Shown here: positions 16,608 to 25,228 of the stretch, one piece after another
Layout: every line of letters starts with the position of its first letter
Position numbering within the stretch: the stretch's first letter is position 1
Assembly: GCA_016933055.1 (NCBI GenBank)
Contig: JAFGBS010000008.1
Location: 124,001-188,000, forward strand
Direction of reading: 5' to 3'
Length of the DNA: 64,000 nt
From: Promethearchaeota archaeon
GTDB lineage: Archaea > Asgardarchaeota > Lokiarchaeia > Sigyniarchaeales > Promethearchaeaceae
Notes under the pieces: generated by a model
Databases searched by the model: none
Seen by the model: the letters and a program-made list of their open reading frames with translations, nothing else
What the model was told of the DNA's origin: nothing
Program-made: the position numbers and the translations under genes

Positions 16608-18029
16608 TTAGTCCTCCTTTAATAGGTGATCTGGGTGCATCAGAATGGAAGCAGTAACATGTGAACCTACTCCAGCGTGACTTATTGCTAATCCCCGTTT
16701 AGCCCCGGGTACTTGAAGACTTTCCCAATCTTTTGGTTTTTCGCGACCAAAAGCTTTCCATTTTTCCTTCGGTTCATGGATTTCATCCCACCGATTCCAA
16801 AGGTGATATGCTATTTCAGCGACTTGCATGAGACCAGTTGCACCAACGGCATGCATACATCCAATCAATCCACCACTTAAATTGCTTGGAAGCCGTCCCT
16901 TTTTCCCTGTCTTGGGATCTTTAAGATACCCATCTCCGGATTCAATATAATGCCTGCCCTCTCCATATGGTCGTAATCCAACATCTTCATAGGATTGGAT
17001 ATCACTGATAGTAAACGCATCATGAAGTTCAATAACATCTAAATCCTCACAAGGGTCAATAATACCCGCCATATGATATGCATAATACGCTGCAATACGA
17101 GCTGCAAGGAAGCTTGTGAATCCAGGATAACGGTCTCCACCAGGATATTTTTCTCCAAAATTCTTGTAAGTCTCTTCCGTCTCATTGGGTAATAAGGGAA
17201 TTTTCATATCTCGTCGATCTGCTACCCGTAAAGTATGACTTCCCGCTCCCACCCATACTCTTAAAGGATTATCAGTTAATTCATATGCTATTTTTTCATC
17301 GGCTACGATTCCACATGCAGCACCAACACTCATTAAGCAACAATCCAGAGCACGAAGTGGGTAAGCAATAATCGGTGAGTTTTTTACATCCTCAATTGTA
17401 ATCTTCATTGGCCCATGAGCATGTGGATTCATACGTGCGTAACCCCGATTTTTGACTGCAATTTCTGCCATGGTATCTCGGAAAGAGTCTTCTTCCTTGC
17501 CGAAAATTTTCCAATAGCGTTGAGCCATCACCGCATAATATCCGGTATAGATATGTCCTAAAGGAGTTTCCCAATCTTTATCAGCGGCTGCAGAAATTAG
17601 GTGATTTCCCTCATCAGTAGGAACTTCATCCATCCGTTCCCATCCCATAGCAAGTGTACAGTCTGAGTATCCGGAAGCAACGGTTTTCACAGCTTCCCAC
17701 AAAGTTGAACCTCCAGTTGCACCGCCTGTTTTAATTCCAATATTCCCTAACGGATCTAAACCGAGTCTATCATGAATTACTGCTTCACCCAACAATTGAT
17801 CTCCAAAATGATCTGCAAAATGACCATAATAGCAAGTATGTATATATTTTTTTAATTCAGCAGGCGTCATCTTAATGAAATCGCTAGCTGCGGTAAATGC
17901 TTGTATGACCAATTCTTCAGTTCGACTTTTTGGAAAAGCTCGATCAAATTTGGACATCCCCGCTGTAACTAAATAGACGGGGCGTGCCATTTTTGGGATT
18001 TTTAATTGTTCATCGGAAAATTTAATCAT
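16608..18029 (-). CDS. Thiolase-superfamily protein lacking the nucleophilic Cys (Ltp2-like)
   Basis: 473 residues of the SCP-x/lipid-transfer thiolase type. The second-half motifs are present: ELHDAFT (about 334-340), GLIGCMHAVGATG (388-399, His393) and a C-terminal SHAGVGSH. At the first active site, where thiolases have (A/N)C(A/S)SG, the sequence reads TGGATGG (101-107) with Gly at the Cys position, so normal Claisen thiolysis is unlikely. DUF35-paired thiolase-like proteins without this Cys (Ltp2) act as retro-aldolases on hydroxyacyl-CoA. The adjacent DUF35 gene fits that role. The assignment as aldolase is inference; the missing Cys is seen. Confidence 0.82.
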   Translation of the reverse strand: MIKFSDEQLKIPKMARPVYLVTAGMSKFDRAFPKSRTEELVIQAFTAASDFIKMTPAELKKYIHTCYYGHFADHFGDQLLGEAVIHDRLGLDPLGNIGIKTGGATGGSTLWEAVKTVASGYSDCTLAMGWERMDEVPTDEGNHLISAAADKDWETPLGHIYTGYYAVMAQRYWKIFGKEEDSFRDTMAEIAVKNRGYARMNPHAHGPMKITIEDVKNSPIIAYPLRALDCCLMSVGAACGIVADEKIAYELTDNPLRVWVGAGSHTLRVADRRDMKIPLLPNETEETYKNFGEKYPGGDRYPGFTSFLAARIAAYYAYHMAGIIDPCEDLDVIELHDAFTISDIQSYEDVGLRPYGEGRHYIESGDGYLKDPKTGKKGRLPSNLSGGLIGCMHAVGATGLMQVAEIAYHLWNRWDEIHEPKEKWKAFGREKPKDWESLQVPGAKRGLAISHAGVGSHVTASILMHPDHLLKED

Positions 18030-18270
18030 TTTTTAAATCACTTTTTTTATTGTTTTCATTAAGTCAACAATACTCAATGTTGGTTGCTGAGGCATATAAT
18101 TCTTTAGTTCAATTCTCTGGGAAATGAATGGGATTTCTATTTAAACAAATAGTATTGACCTATTTCGTAAAATTTGTCCCTTAGAATAATAAAATAGATT
18201 TTTGGTGTAACTGTATAAAGTAGGATGGTATTTGGTTATGTATAAACTTCCTTTTTTTCTTCTGATTAAT

Positions 18271-19203
18271 TTAATTATCGATCCATTCTAATGGAGCAAG
18301 AAACAAACCTTTCTTATCCCAACCTGTGTTTGAAATAAACCACCCTTCTTCTCCATCAAAAATTATTTCAGAAGCATGTGTATTCAAATCACATACATGA
18401 TTCTCGTTCGGGAATAATTCTGGATCCTCAGACCAGTATACTGAAGTTAGGTTGTATTTTTTTTGAGCGTGACAAACAAAAAGATAAAAAATTTCCTCAT
18501 TACACACCACAAATGGACTCTCCGTATTTCCCGCCCATTTAGAATTCTTACCTGGATAAATAAAAGCTATCTTCGGTCCCGACCAATGCCTTAGATCGGG
18601 ACTTGTTCTCACCGCAACGCATGATCTTTTATCTTTCTCATTATAAGAAGTAGTGTAATAAGCAAAATATTGGCTATTTAACTCAAATATCATTGGATCT
18701 CTAGCATTACCCGGGCCTGAAAATATGGGATTGTATTCATTCCTTTTCCATTTGAACCCATCCTCCGATGTAGCTAGTTGAATTCTTCCATGGATGCCGG
18801 AAATAATGGAAAACGGTCGTAAGTTTCCTGCAGCATAATACATATACAGTAGATTATTTTTGGATATTATATGGGGTGCCCAAGCATATTGTTCCCCTTT
18901 GGTCCGATCCGCATTCAGAGCATAGTTGTGTTCTTGCCAAACATTTCTTGTTAAAGAATCTGAGGTAATATGGAATAGATTTTGCTCGATAATCCAGGAA
19001 AATGCAAATCCTAAAATATTATACCCAATAATCCCATAACCATGCCATAGATTATCAGGACCTCTCACAAAGCAGTGATCATTTGTATACCAATGACTTT
19101 TATTCATTATAGTCAGCCGGTTCATGAATTTCGTTTCATTAGGATTAAAAATATGGCTCCATGTTCCGGAAATTGCAGGAATTTTTAATTTTCCCATACC
19201 CAT
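18271..19203 (-). CDS. Five-bladed beta-propeller glycosidase-like protein
   Basis: About 310 residues, rich in Trp/Tyr and short beta repeats typical of GH43/GH32/GH130-like five-bladed propellers: 'EQYAWAPHIISKNNLLYMYYAA' (about 104-125), 'ARDPMIFELNSQYFAYYTTS' (about 167-186) and 'KWAGNTESPFVVCNEEIFYLFV'. The Asp in ARDP and Glu in NTESP are candidates for acid/base residues. No signal peptide is visible, so a cytoplasmic role on glycans is likely. ATG at 19203 is chosen over the TTG at 19242. The exact family cannot be fixed by eye. The 240-base upstream gap of the next gene (18030-18270) is empty. Confidence 0.6.
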   Translation of the reverse strand: MGMGKLKIPAISGTWSHIFNPNETKFMNRLTIMNKSHWYTNDHCFVRGPDNLWHGYGIIGYNILGFAFSWIIEQNLFHITSDSLTRNVWQEHNYALNADRTKGEQYAWAPHIISKNNLLYMYYAAGNLRPFSIISGIHGRIQLATSEDGFKWKRNEYNPIFSGPGNARDPMIFELNSQYFAYYTTSYNEKDKRSCVAVRTSPDLRHWSGPKIAFIYPGKNSKWAGNTESPFVVCNEEIFYLFVCHAQKKYNLTSVYWSEDPELFPNENHVCDLNTHASEIIFDGEEGWFISNTGWDKKGLFLAPLEWIDN

Positions 19204-19279
19204 CAATTTTAGTGTAAAATATTCTATTAGTATAACTAACAAGTTTAAAACTTTCTAAGAATAGAATGGATTGGAGTAG

Positions 19280-20236
19280 ATGAAGCTGCAGATTTCAAAT
19301 TTTCTAACATATGATAACGGAATAATGTCAACAGTATCTCATACATACCGAGATCACAACGGAAAGACAATTATATTACTCCCGATAATGCATATGGGGG
19401 AACCTCAATATTTTAATAAGTTGTTAGAATATATTGGCGACCGAATCTGCATTTATGAGTATTTGGAACTAGGATTCTCGGAATTGGTTCAAAAACCTAC
19501 TCCCGTAAAAAGTTTTGACGAACAATTACATCAGAGTGCTATTGCTGCAACTGAATTTTATCAACAATATGGTCAATATATCAAAAAATACCAGAAAAAA
19601 ATTAAAACTAGAATGATCCGTAAAATCAGACGGATAGTGAAAAGAAATCTACGTGTTTTGGATGAAAGAGTGGACTTAATTTTCCAGATCATTGAACGGA
19701 GTTTGTATGGTATTCAAAATTTAACATTGGCTCAAATGTATCTTGCTACGTTAGTCGGATTAAGTTCTCAGTTGTTTGAGATTGATTATATCACAGATAT
19801 ACCACAGCGTGGTAACTGGATTCATTCAGACCTAGTATACCAAAATTCTGAAGACAGTAGTATTGGAGAATATTTACGTTCAATTGATAAGGAGAAAATT
19901 GAAAATTTACAGAAACAAGCAATGTTGTTGTATTCGTTAGTGTATTTGATAGAGGAATTCTGTGTTACCCCTCCTTCCAAGCGAAAAGAAAAGTTTGCGG
20001 AATGGATATATATATCTGCCCAAAAACCATGGACATCGTATGAAGATGAAAGTCCAGATTACTTATATCATCCCAGAAATGAAATCTTGATGAATACAAT
20101 CATCCAACAATTAAATATACGTGATGAAGTGATCGTTTTATACGGAACTGGTCATATGCCTGCAATTGAAGAAAATTTATTGAAAAAAGGTTACGAATTA
20201 CTATCAAAAAAAGAATTTGAAGTGTTTCATATCTAA
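19280..20236 (+). CDS. TraB/PrgY-like (TIKI/EreA superfamily) protein
   Basis: 318 residues. The N-terminal IILLPIMHMGEPQYF with an Ile/Leu-rich strand then His, a following 'CIYEYLELG' Glu pair, and the C-terminal 'IVLYGTGHMPAIEENLLKKGYELL' fit the two-repeat GxxH/ExxE pattern of TraB/PrgY/TIKI-type putative metallohydrolases. The middle is helical and Lys/Arg-rich. No membrane segment is seen, unlike longer archaeal TraB proteins. It is divergent from the glycosidase-like gene with a 76-base gap. Activity unknown. Confidence 0.5.
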   Translation: MKLQISNFLTYDNGIMSTVSHTYRDHNGKTIILLPIMHMGEPQYFNKLLEYIGDRICIYEYLELGFSELVQKPTPVKSFDEQLHQSAIAATEFYQQYGQYIKKYQKKIKTRMIRKIRRIVKRNLRVLDERVDLIFQIIERSLYGIQNLTLAQMYLATLVGLSSQLFEIDYITDIPQRGNWIHSDLVYQNSEDSSIGEYLRSIDKEKIENLQKQAMLLYSLVYLIEEFCVTPPSKRKEKFAEWIYISAQKPWTSYEDESPDYLYHPRNEILMNTIIQQLNIRDEVIVLYGTGHMPAIEENLLKKGYELLSKKEFEVFHI

Positions 20237-20420
20237 AATACTCCAATTAGATGCGCATCTGACAAGAATTGTGAGACATTTTTATTTTGTGGTAGAGTAA
20301 ATTCGACATGGTGACCTATCTGTAATCATTCTTTTTAGATTATGATCTACAGTTCGTAAACTACTAATAGGTAAAAATTAAATGAGTCGTCATAAATATT
20401 CTCCTACCAAGGTGAGTAGT

Positions 20421-20855
20421 ATGGATAAAATAAAAGTAGCAAATTGGGACGATTTTAATATTGGCGATAAAGCAGAACATACGAAGACAATAACGGATGA
20501 AGATATCCAAATTTTTGCGAAACTGTCGGGGGATTTCAATCCAATTCATGTTAACGAAGAATATGCTAAAACTACAATGTTCCGACAACGAATCGCCCAT
20601 GGTATGATTTCGGTTTCTTTAATATCAGCGGTTCTGGGTATGCATCTACCTGGACCTGGTGCCGTTTACATGAGTCAAGAAGTAAAATTTCGTAATCCAG
20701 TATTCATTGGAGATAAATTGACTGCGAAAGGTGAAGTTGTGGAAAAATTTACTAAAAAGGAAGGCAAGTTAAAATTTCTTAAAATCCAAACGAATGTATA
20801 CAAACAAGAGGAAGAATTAGTCACTGAGGGTAGTGCGTTAGTAATTATCCAGTAA
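20421..20855 (+). CDS. MaoC-like (R)-specific enoyl-CoA hydratase
   Basis: About 144 residues of hot-dog fold with the MaoC/PhaJ signature: 'TKTITDEDIQIFAKLSGDFNPIHVNEEYAKTT' containing the catalytic Asp (GDFNPIH) and His, then 'RIAHGMISVSLISAVLG' and 'FRNPVFIGDKL'. It hydrates trans-2-enoyl-CoA to the (R)-3-hydroxy form. ATG at 20421 is preferred over 20382 because it is preceded by GGTGAG with a 4-base gap and matches the family N-terminus. It complements the acyl-CoA dehydrogenase and thiolase-like/DUF35 genes nearby. Confidence 0.9.
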   Translation: MDKIKVANWDDFNIGDKAEHTKTITDEDIQIFAKLSGDFNPIHVNEEYAKTTMFRQRIAHGMISVSLISAVLGMHLPGPGAVYMSQEVKFRNPVFIGDKLTAKGEVVEKFTKKEGKLKFLKIQTNVYKQEEELVTEGSALVIIQ

Positions 20856-20879
20856 AATTTCTTTTCTTCCACAATTTCA

Positions 20880-20888
20880 TTTTTTTTT
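20880..20888 (+). terminator. Poly-T tract after MaoC gene
   Basis: A run of nine T about 25 bases after the MaoC stop is a plausible archaeal terminator. The 330-base gap (20856-21187) otherwise holds only a weak 47-codon frame. Confidence 0.35.
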
Positions 20889-21010
20889 CAATACAATGAA
20901 ACCTACAGAGGGTTATTTAGTTTGAACACCTCTAGGTAAAATACTACGCATTCACCATTCTAATCAGCAAGTTTATATGATTCAATTAGAAAACAGATTT
21001 TTTAGCCTTT

Positions 21011-21154
21011 TTGCGTTCACAGAATGAATTAGAATCCCTTCTATATCCTTGGAAAAATAGAAAATCAGAAGACTCTTTTCGTTCCGAGATGTTGACTTTT
21101 TTTGCTCAATTTTTAAAATTGGAGAATTTTTACCTAATAAAAACGGAAGCTTAA
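21011..21154 (+). CDS. Possible small ORF upstream of GNAT gene
   Basis: A TTG-initiated frame of 47 codons in the gap before the GNAT gene, ending 33 bases upstream of it. Its product would be charged and helical (segments such as NELESLLYPW and MLTFFAQFLKLENF). No family is recognised, no clear ribosome binding site is present, and chance in AT-rich DNA is quite possible. Confidence 0.15.
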   Translation: MRSQNELESLLYPWKNRKSEDSFRSEMLTFFAQFLKLENFYLIKTEA

Positions 21155-21187
21155 TATTTTTTCACGGTGAGATAAATCTGCTAAGAA

Positions 21188-22042
21188 ATGCAGCAGATTA
21201 GAATTAAACACTGTTCAGTGCGGAAAATCCATAGATCAGAATTAAAGGAAGCTATTTATGTTTTTATGAGATCCTTTCGGAGAAATGATGATAATGCTTT
21301 GTTCGAACTCACTTTAGATTATTGGACTAATTGGTACAATAATAAATTAGCAATCTTTTATGGTGCTTTTCATAAAAGACAGCTTGTCGGGATCTGCTTA
21401 TCCTTTCCTTTCGAAAAAACAGCTTCATTGGGATATATGTGTGTAGATTTCAAGTATCAAAATCTTGGCATTGGCAGATACCTCCTCGAATGTATCATTA
21501 ACAACTTGGAGGAGAATGGAGTATCGTCTATAAGATTATACGCTACGAAAATGGGGGAGAATTTGTATGATAAATATGGCTTTCAGCATGATTACATTGG
21601 ATCTGTGTTTGAATTAAATTTTCAAGAGGAAATTCGTCCACGTGGACTCCGTGTACGATTAACTAAACGCATTCTACCTTGGATCTATAATTTAGACAAG
21701 GAAGTGTATGGAGATAATCGTACTAAGTTATTCCGTTTTTTAATAAAAAATTCTCAACTCATTGTAAAAGGCCGTGCTGGGTTTGCATTCGTTCGAAATG
21801 ATATAGTCGGTCCTGTAGTAGCAAAAAATATTCCCGTATTCGTGGATATTTTAAAATATGCCTATGTTTTAGGTGCTAGGAAGATCTTTTTTTTGATGCA
21901 TGATCCTCGTTCCATGAAAATATCTAGTATTTTACATCTTAGAGAAAATACTGCAATGCGTTGTAAACGAATGATTCGGGGTTCCAAAATCGATGAGAAT
22001 CTTTCTTTACCGTATGCAATGTTTAATTTCGCTATCGGATAA
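21188..22042 (+). CDS. GNAT-family N-acetyltransferase
   Basis: 284 residues. The GNAT core occupies about residues 8-140: 'VGICLSFPF', 'LGYMCVDFKYQNLGIGRYLLECIINNL' (acetyl-CoA loop QNLGIG) and 'YATKMGENLYDKYGF' (motif B). The C-terminal half (about 150-284) looks like a second, degenerate acyltransferase-like domain as in YitH-type GNATs ('GRAGFAFVRNDIVGPVVAKN'). Substrate unknown. ATG at 21188 is the only suitable start, with a stop codon two codons upstream. No operon partner. Confidence 0.82.
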   Translation: MQQIRIKHCSVRKIHRSELKEAIYVFMRSFRRNDDNALFELTLDYWTNWYNNKLAIFYGAFHKRQLVGICLSFPFEKTASLGYMCVDFKYQNLGIGRYLLECIINNLEENGVSSIRLYATKMGENLYDKYGFQHDYIGSVFELNFQEEIRPRGLRVRLTKRILPWIYNLDKEVYGDNRTKLFRFLIKNSQLIVKGRAGFAFVRNDIVGPVVAKNIPVFVDILKYAYVLGARKIFFLMHDPRSMKISSILHLRENTAMRCKRMIRGSKIDENLSLPYAMFNFAIG

Positions 22043-22230
22043 ATGATGTACGTAAAAAAATTCTGTAGAATTGGTTAGTAAATGGATTTAGCATGAAACT
22101 TATTTTGTGGTAAATTTGAATTGAAATATATGATTAGCATTGTCACTTAAATTATCACCTGAGATTTAATCTCTCTTTTTTAACTATCAAAATCCATATA
22201 TTCTTCATTAAGGCACCTAAAGTATTGTTA

Positions 22231-22836
22231 ATGGCCGAAGAATCAATAAAAAAGGAGAATCTTCTACATAAGGTCTCTGGTTTTCGAAAAAGAAGCCTAA
22301 ATTGGAAATCTATGGGTAAATATCTTTGTAATATCATACTTAACATAAAACAAACGATACAATTTTCTGGATTAAACAAGGAATTAACGGAAAGAATAAT
22401 GTTAGCTGTAACTTCGGTCAACAATTGTCGCTATTGCACATACTTCCACACAAAGGTTGCATTAGAAAGCGGGTGTACTCAAGAAGAGATTCGTGAATTA
22501 TTAGATGGAGACTTAAGTTGTGCGGATCAAGAAGAACTTCCTGCTTTAATGTTCGCCCAACATTTTGCAGAATCACACGAACAACCAAGCCGCAAAGCTT
22601 TGAAACAACTCGTAAAAGTATATGGAGTTAAGAAAACACAACAAATAATAACAGCATGCAGAATGATTACATTGGGAAATCTCTTCGGTAATACGATCGA
22701 TGCATATGCCTATCGATATCATGGTATTGTGTTAAAGGGCGGTTCATCAACTCTGGAAGGGTTAATTTACTATTTATCTGCGATACCTGCTCAAAAACTG
22801 ATGAAAACTTTTCAACGAGATAGATCATTGACGTGA
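22231..22836 (+). CDS. Carboxymuconolactone decarboxylase/AhpD-like protein
   Basis: About 200 residues. The AhpD-type redox centre is clear: 'SVNNCRYCTYFHTKVALESG' with CxxC and His four residues on, inside the helical CMD fold. Such proteins act as peroxidase-linked disulfide reductases or decarboxylases. ATG at 22231 is chosen over TTG 22225. Twenty-two bases downstream lies a small membrane protein frame on the same strand, possibly co-transcribed. Specific substrate unknown. Confidence 0.85.
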   Translation: MAEESIKKENLLHKVSGFRKRSLNWKSMGKYLCNIILNIKQTIQFSGLNKELTERIMLAVTSVNNCRYCTYFHTKVALESGCTQEEIRELLDGDLSCADQEELPALMFAQHFAESHEQPSRKALKQLVKVYGVKKTQQIITACRMITLGNLFGNTIDAYAYRYHGIVLKGGSSTLEGLIYYLSAIPAQKLMKTFQRDRSLT

Positions 22837-22858
22837 TACAATTCTCAATGTTTTCTAA

Positions 22859-23158
22859 ATGATCATTTTTCCGATAATTGTGATCATAGTTTTTTGTTTG
22901 TATTTTATAATATATTCCAAAAATGTTGTATATTTAGTGTGGGACAGTGTGCAAAATTTAGAAATCATTCCAGAAGGATTACAGGTGAGTGAACGTATCA
23001 TTTCAATTCCCGGACTAAGCGGATATAAAATTAATTGTGTGGTATTTGGACCGGTTCTTGTATTTTTTGCCATTTCAGATCTCGTTTCGGTCGTAATTAG
23101 ACCCAATACTATATTATTCTCCTTTCTCTCCTCATTCATAGAGTTTATTGATGAATAG
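22859..23158 (+). CDS. Small two-helix membrane protein, unknown
   Basis: 99 residues with hydrophobic helices near residues 1-20 (IIFPIIVIIVFCLYFIIY) and 60-85 (NCVVFGPVLVFFAISDLVSVVI) and a polar loop between. It starts 22 bases after the AhpD-like gene. A frame of similar length exists on the opposite strand, so coding direction is uncertain; the plus-strand version has the more natural membrane-protein composition. No family recognised. Confidence 0.35.
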   Translation: MIIFPIIVIIVFCLYFIIYSKNVVYLVWDSVQNLEIIPEGLQVSERIISIPGLSGYKINCVVFGPVLVFFAISDLVSVVIRPNTILFSFLSSFIEFIDE

Positions 23159-23731
23159 CACAAGAAAAGAAAGATATCGAAAAAAGATAGATATCATCTT
23201 TGATCGAATGGTTCTCCCGGATGAACCAAAAATGGGTTAGCCAAATTTAAATGAAAGTTACGAAATCTTCAAAGCGCAATGTTCGTGAAACCCGTCTTTA
23301 CCTCTTAAAAATGATCATTTCCTTATTTTTTATGATCATTTTTTTTATTCATTAAAAAATTTTGAATACACCTCTGCATTTTTTCATCTGAGCAAATAAA
23401 AATCCAAGGTAACTCAACAGATGTATTGCTTCGATTGAGAAGTTCTTCCTCGGATTTGTACTTGTCACAACTTAAAGAAAAGGTAAAACTTCGTATGATA
23501 TAAAATGATTATGAAGGTTTAACTATACAGAATATTCCTAGGTAATATTACCAGCAGACACTTTATTTTGTGAAATTGATCGTGTCCTAGACGATCAGTA
23601 TAGTAGTTCTAATGAATAAAGTCACTTACTAAGTGTTTTTTCTATTTTACTCCCCCTTCTTCCTAAGAAATTCAACAAAGTTATATTTGTGGATTCACAT
23701 ATTACACATAATACACACATAGGAGATTCTG
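23159..23731. other. Gene-poor gap upstream of VapBC
   Basis: No convincing gene in about 570 bases. It holds a long inverted repeat with flanking A and T runs (23307-23343), a 5-bp hairpin GGTTC...GAACC (near 23209-23226), and a short open frame between about 23366 and 23500 that encodes a hydrophilic peptide without a good start. It could be remnant DNA of a mobile toxin-antitoxin region. Confidence 0.4.
23307..23343. terminator. 12-bp stem hairpin, bidirectional terminator-like
   Basis: AAAAATGATCAT (23307-23318) pairs perfectly with ATGATCATTTTT (23332-23343) across a 13-base loop. A runs on the left and T runs on the right make it symmetrical, so it could terminate transcripts from both sides. 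Each arm also contains the palindrome ATGATCAT, so an operator is an alternative. Confidence 0.35.
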
Positions 23732-23962
23732 ATGGTAAATATAACATTATCTTTATCTAAAAAAATGAAAGAAGAAATGGAGAAGTTTCCTGAAATCAAT
23801 TGGTCCGAGGTTGCCCGGTCTTCTATTAAAAAGAAATTAGCCCAACTTAAATTTATGGATGCTTTTTTAAAAGAGAGCACATTTTCTGTAGAAGATGCGA
23901 CCAAGTACGGCGAAGAACTAAGTCGATTAGTATACGAGAAATACATAAAAGAGCTCGAATGA
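23732..23962 (+). CDS. VapB-type antitoxin
   Basis: 76 residues. 'MVNITLSLSKKMKEEMEKFPEINWSEVARSSIKKKL' is a ribbon-helix-helix DNA-binding start (beta strand, then two helices), followed by a helical tail that would wrap the toxin. It precedes a PIN-domain gene by 13 bases, the classic antitoxin-toxin order. The pair is probably autoregulated at the promoter just upstream, where the sequence is AT-rich. Confidence 0.78.
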   Translation: MVNITLSLSKKMKEEMEKFPEINWSEVARSSIKKKLAQLKFMDAFLKESTFSVEDATKYGEELSRLVYEKYIKELE

Positions 23963-23975
23963 ATGGTGCTTGGTA

Positions 23976-24386
23976 GTGAAGTTAATTGTTGATGCCAACA
24001 TCCTATTTGCTGCATTGATTAAGGATGGAATGACTTCTAAACTCCTTTTTTCAGATAAACTACATCTTTTAACACCTGAATATATTTTTCTTGAGTTCCG
24101 CAAATATGAGAAGATTATTATCAACAAAACTAAAAGAACCAGAGAAGATTTTCGAAATTTTTTTGGTATTCTCAAAGAGAAAATACAAATCATACCTGAA
24201 CACATCTTTCGAGATTATTTACAAAAAGCTAAAGAAATTTCGCCAGATCCTAAAGATGTTATCTACATCGCTTGTGCACTTGCTAAAAAAGCGAATATTT
24301 GGTCCTACGATCGTGCTCTAAGGAAAAATCAAACTGCTATTAAAATCATCACTACTCCAGAATTAGTTAAGAAAATTGCAAAATAA
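23976..24386 (+). CDS. PIN-domain ribonuclease toxin (VapC-like)
   Basis: About 136 residues of PIN fold: N-terminal KLIVDANILFAAL with the first catalytic Asp, a middle acidic 'EYIFLEFRKYE', and 'SPDPKDVIYIACALAKKANIWSYDRALR' carrying the D-xx-Y/I and final Asp residues. VapC enzymes cut tRNA or rRNA. GTG at 23976 follows GGTG by 7 bases and gives the typical 'MKLIVDAN' start; TTG at 23970 is the alternative. Together with the preceding gene it forms a toxin-antitoxin module. Confidence 0.8.
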   Translation: MKLIVDANILFAALIKDGMTSKLLFSDKLHLLTPEYIFLEFRKYEKIIINKTKRTREDFRNFFGILKEKIQIIPEHIFRDYLQKAKEISPDPKDVIYIACALAKKANIWSYDRALRKNQTAIKIITTPELVKKIAK

Positions 24387-24587
24387 TTGTATTCACAAGA
24401 TTTATTTTCAATCAATTTTGAAATTTGGTAGATAATTGGCTAGTATCTTGAGATAGTCGAAATTTATGAAACAAAACTTTCACGAAAAATTGTATTCTTC
24501 GGATATACTACCCCATACCATAGAGATAGCTGATTGATTACCCATTGAGAGTAATTTTTTTATGATCGTCTCACCATTTGAGATGGT

Positions 24588-25226
24588 ATGTTTAAGAAGC
24601 AAAAATATTCATTACAAGATCTGTTTGATCAAGATGCAGATATTGTAAAACAAGCATTACAAGAGCTATCCAATGCGGTACATTCCCATTGTATGGATGA
24701 TCGAGTCAGTCTAGCAAAATATTCTGAAGAAACCATTGCGTTAGAAAAACGTCAAGATCGATTAACTGAAGAAATTATCGCTCGAATGTTTGGGAAAGAG
24801 ACTATGGTATTCTCTCGTCCTGATCGGATCTTTATTATAAAAGAACTGGATAAAATTGTGGATCTCGCAGAATTTGCGGTACGAAAATTACTTTTATATC
24901 GCCCAGAACCAAATGCAGCGATTAATTTGCTTCTGGAAGAAATGAGTACCATTATTAAAAATATCGGCATCTCTGTAGAGAAAATGATTCATGAAGTTTT
25001 TCTGGATTTTGATACTGCAAAAAAGAGTACGGTGCAGATTACAGATCTGCGTCGTGAGGTTAGACGATTAGAATGGAATGCATTGGAAAAGATATTTTCA
25101 TCTAATTTACCTGCCATTGAATTTCGTTACTACGAAACCATCATCATGCAAATCTCGCGAGTTGCGGATAAAGCTGAGGAATTTGCCGATAGTATCTATG
25201 AATTTATCTGCAAATATGCACTTTAA
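24588..25226 (+). CDS. DUF47/PhoU-like phosphate transport regulator
   Basis: 212 residues, all-helical, with the DUF47 (TIGR00153) pattern: 'LEKRQDRLTEEIIARMFGKETMVFSRPDRIFIIKELDKIVDLAEFAVRKLLLY' and 'ISRVADKAEEFADSIYEFI'. These PhoU-like bundles bind metals through E/DxxxD motifs and regulate PiT phosphate transporters. The PiT gene starts two bases after its stop, confirming the functional link. Confidence 0.92.
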   Translation: MFKKQKYSLQDLFDQDADIVKQALQELSNAVHSHCMDDRVSLAKYSEETIALEKRQDRLTEEIIARMFGKETMVFSRPDRIFIIKELDKIVDLAEFAVRKLLLYRPEPNAAINLLLEEMSTIIKNIGISVEKMIHEVFLDFDTAKKSTVQITDLRREVRRLEWNALEKIFSSNLPAIEFRYYETIIMQISRVADKAEEFADSIYEFICKYAL

Positions 25227-25228
25227 GG

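Noticed and set aside
22855..23163. 102-codon minus-strand frame opposite the small membrane protein
   Set aside because: The plus-strand frame has a better membrane-protein composition and follows a gene on the same strand; only one is likely to be real.
23251..23355. 34-codon frame with hydrophobic end
   Set aside because: It overlaps the 12-bp stem hairpin, whose T-rich arm explains the Phe/Ile-rich translation.
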